Below are positions 41,469-49,403 of a stretch of 52,413 nucleotides of DNA, piece after piece. The position numbers and the translations under genes were made by a program. Every line of letters begins with the position of its first letter. Position 1 is the first letter of the stretch. The notes under the pieces are model-generated. The model was not told the origin of the DNA and ran no database searches. It worked only from the letters and a program-made list of their open reading frames with translations. Source of the DNA: SURF-32 sp964648365 (GTDB taxonomy: Bacteria; Planctomycetota; Phycisphaerae; UBA1845). Where the stretch lies: assembly GCA_964648365.1 (NCBI GenBank), contig CAZYLK010000018.1, positions 1-52,413 of the forward strand. The letters are read 5' to 3'.

Positions 41469-41896
41469 TCGGCGTAGACACGACCGCACTCGTACACCTC
41501 GAGATTCAGGAGTTACCGCAGCACAGCACGGCCCGGGCGTGGCTGCAGCGTGAGGTGCTGGACCGCGGGTCTGTCCTTGCACTGGCACCGCAGGTGCTGG
41601 TGGAATTCATGCACATCGTCACCGATTCCCGCCGTTTTGAGCGGCCGCTGACCATGGAGCAGGCGCTGGACAAGGCGCGATACTGGTGGAATGCGCGGGA
41701 GGTTCGACACGTGTACCCGACCGCGGAGTCAAGCCTGCTTCTGTTGACGTGGCTCTCCCAGCATCAACTAGGCCGCAAGCGGCTGCTGGACACGCAGCTT
41801 GCAGCAACGCTATGGACCGCCGGCGTGCGGCGCGTACTGACTTCGAATGTTCGAGATTTCTCAGTCTTCGGCGTCTTTGACGTCGTGACTCCCTGA
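41465..41896 (+). CDS. PIN-domain toxin of the VapC type
   Basis: This 143-residue PIN nuclease has the acidic residues D5 (MIGVDTTALV), E47 (QVLVEFMH), D109 (LLDTQLAA) and D131 (TSNVRDFSVF), which bind metal for RNA cleavage. VapC toxins usually cut initiator tRNA or 23S rRNA. It overlaps the Phd-type antitoxin gene by four bases (ATGA), making a complete type II module. It is not close in sequence to the ParDE genes 3 kb away. Confidence 0.9.
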   Translation: MIGVDTTALVHLEIQELPQHSTARAWLQREVLDRGSVLALAPQVLVEFMHIVTDSRRFERPLTMEQALDKARYWWNAREVRHVYPTAESSLLLLTWLSQHQLGRKRLLDTQLAATLWTAGVRRVLTSNVRDFSVFGVFDVVTP

Positions 41897-41949
41897 GTAG
41901 ACCCGGGCCGATGCCCCCGGATGCCGCCGGTTGGCTCCCCGACCGTCGA

Positions 41950-41978
41950 TTGACACCCGTGCCACGCCGGGCTACATA
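41950..41978 (+). promoter_or_regulatory. Promoter of the mlaEFD operon
   Basis: TTGACA (41950-41955) and TACATA (41973-41978) are 17 nt apart. Transcription would begin near 41985, before the chosen mlaE start but after the longest open frame's start, which argues against the longer form. Confidence 0.55.
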
Positions 41979-42032
41979 CACCTCCGCACCGTCATCGCCG
42001 ACCCTCGACAGCCACGGACGGATGTCATTCGC

Positions 42033-42842
42033 TTGTTCGCACTCATCGGGGCCAAGTCGTTCCAAGCCATCGTCGCCTTCGGGCGGTTCTGGGCGTTCAC
42101 GTACCGGATGATCCGCTGGTTGATGCCGGCCGTGGCGCTGCCGCGGACCTGGCGGCGGACGATGCCCCTGTTTTACGAGGTCGGCAATCGGACCGTGCCG
42201 GTCATTCTGATCACCGGCGTCTTCGTCGGCCTGGTCCTGGCGGTGCAGGCGTACGACCAGCTTCGTGCGGCCGGGCTGGAAGAGCGCATGGGCGTGCTCA
42301 TCATGCTCACGCTGGTGCTGGAACTCGGTCCCGTTCTGGCGGGGGTGATGCTCGCAGGCCGCGTGGGCGGGGCGCTGACGGCCGAGCTGGGAACCATGCG
42401 CGTCACCGAGCAGATCGACGCGCTGCGCGTCATGGGGGTCGATCCGATCCGCTACCTCGTCGTGCCGCGATTCCTCGCCTGCATGCTGCTGACCCCGCTG
42501 CTGACCTTTTTCTGTGACGTGATGGGCGCCGCGTCCGGCTGGTTCATTGCCGTCGTCCTCAAGAACATCCCCTCCGGGCCGTACTGGTTTTACGTTCGCG
42601 ACGCCGTGGGCTGGTGGGATCTTTCGGTCGGCATGGTCAAGAGCGTGGCCTTCGGCGGGCTGATCGGGCTCATCTCGTGCTACAAGGGCTTCCACTGCCG
42701 GCCGGGCGCGGAGGGCGTCGGGCGGGCGTGTACGGAGTCCTTCGTGGTCAGCTTTATCGTGATCCTGATGACCGACTTCTTCATCGCCACGGCCCAGGTC
42801 GGGTTGTATAAGGCGCTATACGGCTTCAAGCCGTTGATCTGA
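42033..42842 (+). CDS. mlaE: MlaE-type permease of a lipid ABC transporter
   Basis: This 269-residue inner-membrane protein is the permease of an Mla/MCE phospholipid transporter that keeps outer-membrane asymmetry. Signatures: YEVGNRTVPVILITGVFVGL, LELGPVLAGVMLAGRVGGAL, AELGTMRVTEQIDALRVMGV, PRFLACMLLTPLLTFFCD and GLISCYKGFHCRPGAEGVG. It is the first gene of mlaE-mlaF-mlaD. The open frame extends upstream to a TTG at 41931, but that lies before the promoter; TTG 42033 gives the usual length. No ATG is in frame, so the start is the least certain part. Confidence 0.9.
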   Translation: MFALIGAKSFQAIVAFGRFWAFTYRMIRWLMPAVALPRTWRRTMPLFYEVGNRTVPVILITGVFVGLVLAVQAYDQLRAAGLEERMGVLIMLTLVLELGPVLAGVMLAGRVGGALTAELGTMRVTEQIDALRVMGVDPIRYLVVPRFLACMLLTPLLTFFCDVMGAASGWFIAVVLKNIPSGPYWFYVRDAVGWWDLSVGMVKSVAFGGLIGLISCYKGFHCRPGAEGVGRACTESFVVSFIVILMTDFFIATAQVGLYKALYGFKPLI

Positions 42843-42879
42843 TCCGGCGGACGGCGCAGTCATCGCGGACGAGGCGGAC

Positions 42880-43686
42880 GTGGCTGGCGAAGCGAATCAC
42901 AACGGCGAGCCGATCATCCGGCTGGTGGACGTCTACAAGAGCTTTCCGAAGCTGGACGTGCTGACCGGCGTGAGCCTCGCGCTGCGCCCCGGCGAAACGA
43001 CGGTCGTCATCGGCGAGAGCGGCGCCGGCAAGAGCGTGCTGCTCAAACACATCACCGGTTTGCTGCAGCCCGATCGCGGCGAAGTTTATTTCCACGACCG
43101 GCGCATCGACACCATGGGCGAGCGCGATCTGGTGGACGTGCGCAAGCGCTTCGGCTTCCTGTTCCAGTTGTCGGCGCTGTTCGACTCGCTCACGGTCGCC
43201 CAGAACGTCGCGTTCCCGCTCAACGAGCATACGCGCAAGTCGAAGGCCGAGGTCGAGCAGATCGTGGCCGAAAAGCTGGCGATGGTCGGGCTGGACGGCC
43301 TGCAGAACAAGCGGGTGCCGGAACTGTCCGGCGGGCAGAAGAAGCGCGTCGCGCTGGCGCGGGCCATTGCGCTCGATCCGGAGGTCATCCTGTACGATGA
43401 ACCGACCACCGGCCTCGATCCGCCCCGCTCGGACGTCATCAACCGGCTGATCGTGCGGCTGCGGACGCAACTCGGCGCGACCAGTGTGGTGGTCACGCAC
43501 GACATGGCGAGCGCCTTTACGGTCGCCGACCGCATCATCATGCTCTATCAGGGCCGGTTTATCTTTGACGGTTCGCCCCAGGCGGCCCGCACGTGCGCGG
43601 ATGCGCGCGTCCGTCGCTTCATCGAAGGCAAGGCAAGCAAGGACGACCTGGAAGGGCTCAACGATCTGCCGAAAGGGACGCCATGA
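42880..43686 (+). CDS. mlaF: MlaF-type ABC transporter ATPase
   Basis: This 268-residue ATPase drives the MlaE permease. It has Walker A GESGAGKS (45-52), Q-loop FLFQLSALFDSLT, signature LSGGQ (149-153), Walker B VILYDEPT with catalytic E174, and the H-loop VTHD. The GTG start at 42880 lies 37 nt after mlaE, and its stop overlaps the mlaD start in ATGA. The order mlaE-mlaF-mlaD differs from E. coli, where mlaF precedes mlaE, but is common outside Proteobacteria. Confidence 0.95.
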   Translation: MAGEANHNGEPIIRLVDVYKSFPKLDVLTGVSLALRPGETTVVIGESGAGKSVLLKHITGLLQPDRGEVYFHDRRIDTMGERDLVDVRKRFGFLFQLSALFDSLTVAQNVAFPLNEHTRKSKAEVEQIVAEKLAMVGLDGLQNKRVPELSGGQKKRVALARAIALDPEVILYDEPTTGLDPPRSDVINRLIVRLRTQLGATSVVVTHDMASAFTVADRIIMLYQGRFIFDGSPQAARTCADARVRRFIEGKASKDDLEGLNDLPKGTP

Positions 43687-44780
43687 AAGAATCGACGCGG
43701 TATGCACTCTTCGGGCTGTTCATGGTTCTCGCGCTGGCGGCGCTGGGGACGCTGCTGGTCATGGTGGGCGAGACGCCGGCCTGGCTGGGCGGGGCGGAGT
43801 GGGAGCTGCGGGTCGAGAACGTGCAGCAACTGAGCCCGATCAGCGAGGGCACGGAGGTGTTCCTCAACGGCGTCAGCGTCGGTCGCGTCGAACGACTCGA
43901 ATTCCGCAACCCGGCCGACCCGGCCGCGGGGGTCTGGATCATCACCAAGATCAAGAACGATTACTCCATTCCGGAAGGTTCCACCGCGCGCGTCTACGCA
44001 CCCACCCTCGGCGTGGGCCGCGGACACGTGGACATCATCCCACCCAACGTGCGCAACCCGCAGCCACTGGCCCGGGACAGCGCGGTCATCGACGGTGAAA
44101 TGGCCAGCGCCCTGGGCGATATGATCTCGGATGACATGATCCAGTCCTTTCATCGCACCGTCGCCAACATCGGAGACTTCGCCGCGGCGCTGACGCCGGT
44201 GGCCAATGACCTGCACCGGCTGATGGAGGAGCGCACGATCTCCGACGTGGACGCCGCCGAGGTCACCGCCAATCTGGCCACGGTCATGGAGCGGCTGGAC
44301 GTGGTTCTGCGCGGTTTTGACAAGGTCGTGGGTGATCCGCAGGCCCAGGCCGACATCAAGGCCGTGTTCGCGAACCTGCGGACGTTCAGTGAGGGTCTGC
44401 CGCCACTGGTGGAAACCCTGCGAAGCGAGGTCCAGCGCCTCGGCGACGGCGTCGATCAGAAGCTGGCCAGCCTGGATCAACGCACGGCCGTGCTGCTCGA
44501 GCGCGTCCTGCCCATCCTCGACAACCTGGACACGTTCAGCGATCACCTGGAGCGCGCCGCGGCCGACCTCGCGGAAGGTCGCGGCTCCGCCGGACTGTTC
44601 CTGCGCGACGATCGATTCTACGAGTCGCTGGTAGAGACGTCCGAAGCGATCAAGTACTTCGTCCAGACGTTGCAGCCTTTTGCGGATCTGGTGGTCAGCC
44701 GCGGCCGGCTGCCGGTTCAGCAGGGCGCGCTCAAGGCGGACATCCCGCTGCCGAAGAAGGGAACGGACGCGGCGGAGTAG
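43683..44780 (+). CDS. mlaD: MCE-domain lipid-transport protein
   Basis: This 365-residue protein has an N-terminal membrane anchor (ALFGLFMVLALAALGTLLVM), a single MCE domain (about 38-120; VQQLSPISEGTEVFLNGVSV, YSIPEGSTARVYAPT, GRGHVDIIPP), and a long helical tail (about 140-345) that likely forms a periplasmic tube or needle. It would form the substrate channel of the MlaEFD complex. The longer helical part is beyond the E. coli MlaD length (about 183), resembling MCE proteins such as PqiB/YebT. ATG 43683 overlaps the mlaF stop (ATGA). Confidence 0.92.
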   Translation: MKESTRYALFGLFMVLALAALGTLLVMVGETPAWLGGAEWELRVENVQQLSPISEGTEVFLNGVSVGRVERLEFRNPADPAAGVWIITKIKNDYSIPEGSTARVYAPTLGVGRGHVDIIPPNVRNPQPLARDSAVIDGEMASALGDMISDDMIQSFHRTVANIGDFAAALTPVANDLHRLMEERTISDVDAAEVTANLATVMERLDVVLRGFDKVVGDPQAQADIKAVFANLRTFSEGLPPLVETLRSEVQRLGDGVDQKLASLDQRTAVLLERVLPILDNLDTFSDHLERAAADLAEGRGSAGLFLRDDRFYESLVETSEAIKYFVQTLQPFADLVVSRGRLPVQQGALKADIPLPKKGTDAAE

Positions 44781-44847
44781 TCGCCGACGGCTTGCCGGTT
44801 GGGAGATGGTTCCGCGCGATTCGTGATGGACGAGCGGGCCGCCACAC

Positions 44848-45387
44848 TCACGACGACTCCGCGGCTTCGGGCCGTGTGCGTCTTCTTCTTACTGCGCGAA
44901 TCGCGATCCAACCCGCGAAGAGCACGGCCATGCCGATCAGGCCGATGTTGCGATCCGAGGGGACGGTCGGCACTTCGACGCCCGCAACGATCGACTCCGA
45001 TCCGTCCGCGAATCGGATACGCACCGTGCCGATCCCCCGCTGCGCGCCGCCGGGACGGATGCGCAGGATGAAGTCCGCCGACCGGCCGCGCTGGATCGCC
45101 GAGGCTGCGCCGTCCGCGGCCGCGGCGCGAACGCCAACACCTGTCGACTGTTCAGACCACCCGGGAGGCGGCTGGAACAGGTCGGATCGGTACTCCGGGA
45201 ACTCGACGTACACGATCGGCGAGGATGCGGCGGAGGTCACGGTCCACGTGTAGTAGTGGCCGGACGCATCCGCGCCGCCGGCAATGGTCACGATGGCGTC
45301 GTCTGCGTGCGCGATACCCGCAGGGGCAAGTCCGAGTGCGGCCGCCGCCCACGCTCGAACCCAGCTGCCTGACCGGTTTGACGTCAT
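44848..45387 (-). CDS. Exported surface protein with a C-terminal sorting-like anchor
   Basis: The 179-residue product has a signal peptide (VRAWAAAALGLAPAGIAHA), a beta-rich middle (YYTWTVTSAASSPIVYVEFP, RGIGTVRIRFADGSESIVAG), and a C-terminal EVPTVPSDRNIGLIGMAVLF helix followed by RRRRTR. This tripartite end resembles exosortase-type sorting signals (PEP-CTERM or IPTL-CTERM) but lacks the exact PEP or IPTLxxWG motif. It is probably attached to the cell surface. The start is ATG 45387; the frame reaches 45447. It is divergent from the OPT transporter and convergent with mlaD. Confidence 0.7.
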   Translation of the reverse strand: MTSNRSGSWVRAWAAAALGLAPAGIAHADDAIVTIAGGADASGHYYTWTVTSAASSPIVYVEFPEYRSDLFQPPPGWSEQSTGVGVRAAAADGAASAIQRGRSADFILRIRPGGAQRGIGTVRIRFADGSESIVAGVEVPTVPSDRNIGLIGMAVLFAGWIAIRAVRRRRTRPEAAESS

Positions 45388-45464
45388 CGCCTCACCATCT
45401 ACCATGACCCCGCCCGTTCGACCGGATTCCGTCTTAACCTCTGCCACCTCGGACAGGATCGCTC

Positions 45465-47582
45465 ATGACCACCCGACAAGGCCTCGATCGACAGGCATAC
45501 CTGCCCGTGCCGGAGGGCGGCTCGTACGACCCTTATGTATCGGCCGACGACGCCCGGACCGAAGTTTCGGCCAAGGCCATCGTCGCCGGCATCTTATTCG
45601 GAATCCTCTTCGGCGCCGCCAACGCCTATCTCGGATTGCAGGCGGGGCTGACCATCTCCACGTCGATCCCGGTGGCGGTGATGACGGTGGCGGTGTTTCG
45701 CGGGCTGCGCAGCCTGGGCCAGAGCGGCACGATTCTGGAAGCCAACCTCGCCCAGACGACCGGCTCGGCGTCCAGTTCGGTAGCCAGCGGGATCATCTTC
45801 ACCCTGCCGGCCATTTTCATGTGGGTGCGGGAGCAGGACGCGGCCGGCGGCGGTACGCTGCAGTCGCCCGGGCTGTTGCAGATGACGCTGCTGGGGCTGT
45901 GCGGCGGCCTGCTGGGCGTGCTGTTCATGGTGCCGTTGCGCCGGTTCTTGATCGAGAAAGAGCACGGCAACCTGCCCTATCCGGAGGGCACGGCCTGTGC
46001 CGAAGTGCTGGTGGCGTCGGAGGTCGGGGGGGGGCGGGCCGTCAACGTGTTCTGGGGGCTGGGCGCGGGAGCGCTGCTCGAGTTCCTGATCAACTGGCTC
46101 AAGATCATCCCCGGAACGATCAAGGCGAAGCTCTCCGACATCTTGCCCGCAGGGGCGTCGGAGGGTCTTCCGGTCACCCGTTATGCCGAGATGGGGCTGA
46201 AGGTGTCGGCGGCGCTGTTCGGCGTCGGATACATCCTCGGGCCGCGCATCGCGTGCATCATGGTGGGCGGCGGGCTGCTGTCCGCGCTGCTGATCATCCC
46301 GGGAATCTGGTTGTGGGGGCGGGGACTCACCGAACCGTACTTCCCCGAGACCAGCCTGCTCATCGCCGACATGTCGCCGGGCAAGATATGGGACAGCTAC
46401 GTCCGCTACATCGGCGCCGGCGCCGTGGCCACGGCCGGGTTGATTACGCTGATCAAGAGCGTGCCGACCATGATCGAGAGCTTTCGCATCGGCGCTCGCC
46501 AGCTTTCCGCCCAGCTTGGCGGCGGGGGCGGACACGCGGACGTGCCGCGCACCGAGCGCGATCTGTCGCTCAAGACGGTCGGGATGGGCGTGGCCGCGAT
46601 CGCCGTCGTGATGGCGCTGGTTCCGCAGGTGTTTCCGCAGATGCAGAGTTCGCCGGCGCGGGTCGTCTCGTCGATCCTGATCGTCATCTTCGCGTTCTTT
46701 TTCGTGACGGTCGCGTCGCGCATCGTCGGGCTGGTCGGCGTCACGTCCAACCCGACCAGCGGCATGACGATCGCCACGCTGCTGGGCACCTCGCTGATTT
46801 TCCTGGCGATGGGCTGGACCGACGCCAGCGGAAAGGCGACGGCGCTGGCGGTCGGGGCGGTGGTGGCCATCGCCGCGTCGATCTCCGGCGATACGTCGCA
46901 GGACTTGAAAACGGGCTTTCTGCTGGGCGCGACGCCGCGGCGGCAACAGGTCTGCGAACTGGTCGGCGTGCTGACCTCGGCCGCGTTCGTATGCCTGACG
47001 GTCATGCTGCTCAACGAAGCGTACAAACTCGGCAGCGACAAGCTCCCCGCGCCGCAGGCGACGCTGATGAAGCTGGTCATCGACGGCGTGCTGGAGTCGA
47101 AGCTGCCGTGGACGCTGGTCGGCATCGGCGTCGTCATCGCGATCATCATCGAGCTGTGCCGGTTGCCCTCGCTGCCGTTTGCGGTCGGCGTGTATCTTCC
47201 GCTCTCAACCATGATGCCGGTTTTTCTGGGCGGTGGGCTGCGCTGGTGGATGGAGCGGCGGGCGGCGGACGACGAGGACCGCGCGCAGCGGCGCGAGCGC
47301 GGCGTGCTGTTCGGCTCGGGCCTGGTGGGCGGGCAGGGACTGATGGGCGTCGTGATCGCGGGCATCGTGGGATACAACGCGTACCTGGTCTCGACGGATC
47401 AGTTGACGCTGCCGCCTGGCGCCAAGTCACCGCCGATGCCGTTCGAGGTGACGACGAGTTGGGCATCGCGTCTCGCAGACGCCGTGGGTCTCGGCTTGAC
47501 GGGTGCGGGCGTCGCCATGATCGGCGGCGGGGTCGCGCTGGCGGTACTTGCCTGGGTGTTTGCGCGCCGATGCCGCGCGTAG
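45465..47582 (+). CDS. OPT-family oligopeptide/metal-chelate transporter
   Basis: This 705-residue membrane protein has the OPT hallmark ILFGAANAYLGLQAGLTIST, then AQTTGSASSSVASGIIFTLP, LPYPEGTACAEVLVA, SLLIADMSPGKIWDSYVRYI and SNPTSGMTIATLLGTSLIFL, with about 15 membrane segments. OPT proteins import oligopeptides or metal-peptide or metal-siderophore chelates with protons; the subgroup cannot be told. Plus direction; AGGA lies upstream of ATG 45465. Palindromic repeats begin only a few nt after its stop. It may be independent of the nearby genes. Confidence 0.92.
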   Translation: MTTRQGLDRQAYLPVPEGGSYDPYVSADDARTEVSAKAIVAGILFGILFGAANAYLGLQAGLTISTSIPVAVMTVAVFRGLRSLGQSGTILEANLAQTTGSASSSVASGIIFTLPAIFMWVREQDAAGGGTLQSPGLLQMTLLGLCGGLLGVLFMVPLRRFLIEKEHGNLPYPEGTACAEVLVASEVGGGRAVNVFWGLGAGALLEFLINWLKIIPGTIKAKLSDILPAGASEGLPVTRYAEMGLKVSAALFGVGYILGPRIACIMVGGGLLSALLIIPGIWLWGRGLTEPYFPETSLLIADMSPGKIWDSYVRYIGAGAVATAGLITLIKSVPTMIESFRIGARQLSAQLGGGGGHADVPRTERDLSLKTVGMGVAAIAVVMALVPQVFPQMQSSPARVVSSILIVIFAFFFVTVASRIVGLVGVTSNPTSGMTIATLLGTSLIFLAMGWTDASGKATALAVGAVVAIAASISGDTSQDLKTGFLLGATPRRQQVCELVGVLTSAAFVCLTVMLLNEAYKLGSDKLPAPQATLMKLVIDGVLESKLPWTLVGIGVVIAIIIELCRLPSLPFAVGVYLPLSTMMPVFLGGGLRWWMERRAADDEDRAQRRERGVLFGSGLVGGQGLMGVVIAGIVGYNAYLVSTDQLTLPPGAKSPPMPFEVTTSWASRLADAVGLGLTGAGVAMIGGGVALAVLAWVFARRCRA

Positions 47583-47797
47583 TCCGATGTGGCACCATAT
47601 GGCACCGGTTTGCAACCGGTGATCTGGTGTGGCACCGGTTTTCAACCGGTGAACCAGGACGGCGGCATCATGTGTGGAATCCGTCGTGCCGGTTGGTAAG
47701 CGTCGAACGCGGCGGCAAACTCCCGGCTTGAAAGCCGGGGCTCTGAGCGTGGCGGCAGCCATTGCATGTTCGGCGGACGCGGCCGACGATGCGCGCC
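47583..47797. repeat. Palindromic repeats after the OPT gene
   Basis: From 47587 there are one truncated and two full units with the CACCGGTTTGCAACCGGTG-type core (47597-47625 and 47626-47653), starting 4 nt after the OPT stop and in its sense direction. A different palindrome with core CCCGGCTTGAAAGCCGGG lies at 47720-47740. Its reverse complement resembles the element inside mtnP. The moeA start follows. Confidence 0.85.
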
Positions 47798-49018
47798 ATG
47801 TCCGACAAGCTCATCACCATCGACGAAGCAATCCGCATCGTTCACGAGACCGTAAGGCCCCATGACACCGATACGGTCCCGCTCAACGACGCGCTGCAGC
47901 GGCGACTGGCCGCGACGGTCGCCACCGACATTGATCAACCGCCCTTCGATCGCTCTCTGATGGATGGATACGCGGTGCGGGCCGCGGACGTTGCACATAC
48001 GCCGGCCACGCTCGACCTGGCCGGGCAGATCGGCGCGGGCGCCACCGACATCCCCCGTGTCGGACCGGGCCAGGCGGTGCAGATCAATACGGGTGCACCA
48101 ATCCCGCCCGGCGCAGATGCGATCGTACGCATCGAGGACACCGAACTGATCGACGACGGCCGGCGCGTGCGTGTCAGGGAAGGCGTTGACGCCGGCAAGT
48201 TCATCACCCCGCGAGGCAGCTATCGCACCGCCGGGCAGATCGTGCTCGAAGCGGGCACGCTGATGACGCCGCTGGAGCTTGCGGTCGCGGCCTCGGCCGG
48301 GGCTGCGGTGGTTACCGTCTATCGCCGACCCATGGTCGGGATCCTGCCGACGGGCACCGAACTGATCGACCACACGTGCGTGCCGACGGGGGCGCAGATC
48401 CGCAACTCGAACGAACTGATGCTGCACTCGCTGGTGTGGACCGTTCATTGCGAGTCCGCGACACTCGATCCGGTGGGAGACGACCGCGATGCGATCATCG
48501 AGGCCGTCGAAGAGGCATCCTATTGCGACGTGCTCTGCATTACCGGGGGCATCTCGAAGGGCGCGTTCGACTTCGTCCCTGGCGTGCTCGAGTCGATGGA
48601 CGCCGAGTTCCACATCCGCAAGATTGCCATCAAACCGGGGAGGCCCACGATCTTCGCGACACTGCCCGACGGCCCGCACGTCTTCGCCCTGCCCGGCAAC
48701 CCGATCAGCGCGTACGTCGGGTTTCAGTTGCTGGTCGCGGCCGCGCTGCAGCGGCTTCAGGGCGGCGAGCCGCCAATTCTTCCGCTCGTGCCCGCACTGC
48801 TGCACGGCGAAGCGCCCGCGCCGGGCAAGCGCTGCGGTTTCCGGCCCGTGAGGGCGTATGTCGACGGAACGGGTCAGTGGCACGCGCGATCGCTCGACTG
48901 GCAAGGCTCCGGCGACGTCTTCGGCATGGCCACCGCGAACGCACTGCTGATGCGCCGGCCCGGCTCACCGCCGGCGGGCGAGGGGGATCGCGTCATGATC
49001 CTGCCGATGACCACGTGA
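47798..49018 (+). CDS. moeA: Molybdopterin molybdotransferase
   Basis: This 406-residue enzyme inserts molybdate into adenylated molybdopterin. Family motifs: FDRSLMDGYAVRAADV, INTGAPIPPGADAIVRIEDT, VGILPTGTEL, RNSNELML, CITGGISKGAFDFVPGVL and HVFALPGNPISAYVGFQLLV, then a C-terminal beta domain. Length agrees with the family. Two ATGs are near (47789 and 47798); the second is chosen because MSDKLITIDEAI begins the family domain. No RBS is strong. No other molybdenum cofactor gene is in view. Confidence 0.93.
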   Translation: MSDKLITIDEAIRIVHETVRPHDTDTVPLNDALQRRLAATVATDIDQPPFDRSLMDGYAVRAADVAHTPATLDLAGQIGAGATDIPRVGPGQAVQINTGAPIPPGADAIVRIEDTELIDDGRRVRVREGVDAGKFITPRGSYRTAGQIVLEAGTLMTPLELAVAASAGAAVVTVYRRPMVGILPTGTELIDHTCVPTGAQIRNSNELMLHSLVWTVHCESATLDPVGDDRDAIIEAVEEASYCDVLCITGGISKGAFDFVPGVLESMDAEFHIRKIAIKPGRPTIFATLPDGPHVFALPGNPISAYVGFQLLVAAALQRLQGGEPPILPLVPALLHGEAPAPGKRCGFRPVRAYVDGTGQWHARSLDWQGSGDVFGMATANALLMRRPGSPPAGEGDRVMILPMTT

Positions 49019-49403
49019 AGCTCTCTGCAAGGTTCACTCACTCAGCGAGCGGCAGGATTCGCCCTGAACGAAATCCGGCGAGCCGCGGGCTTCAGCCCGT
49101 GCGGACGTGCCGGGTTTTGGGATTCGCTTTGTGGACGCCTATCGGCGCACCCTGTTTGACCATTGATCGAACCGATGGGCCCGCGAACACCGACAACGCA
49201 CCGTAGTATCACGCGGCGACTCCGCGCGGGCTGAAGCCCGCGGCTCGGTGTGGCTGTCCGTGCAGCGTTATCGGTTCTTACGCGTGCGGAGTCGCATCCG
49301 CGGCAGAATTCTGTACAATGGTGCGCTGATTCCTCACCTGAGCCGTCGGCTTAACCGCGCAGGCCTCGCCCGTTGTCGCCACGGCCTCTGAAAGGCGTTT
49401 GCC
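49019..49403. other. Intergenic region with an inverted pair of palindromes
   Basis: Two near-identical copies of a 25-bp element (core CGCGGGCTTCAGCCCG) lie in inverted orientation at 49080-49104 and 49222-49246, bracketing about 117 bp. A TACAAT -10-like box is at 49314-49319 with a weak -35; it may serve the secreted Asp-box gene. Nothing protein-like was found. Confidence 0.6.
49080..49246. repeat. Inverted pair of REP-like palindromes
   Basis: GAGCCGCGGGCTTCAGCCCG-type elements at 49080-49104 and, reverse-complemented, 49222-49246 match at 24 of 25 positions. Each is itself an imperfect palindrome. Facing pairs of this kind are typical of REP/BIME elements spread by REP-associated tyrosine transposases (RAYT), but none is in the window. 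Confidence 0.75.

Noticed and set aside
41931..42032. Longer mlaE start
   Set aside because: The TTG at 41931 lies upstream of the likely promoter at 41950-41978 and the extension resembles no MlaE protein.
45284..47731. 815-codon plus open frame
   Set aside because: It is a shifted frame over the OPT transporter, which has the family motifs.
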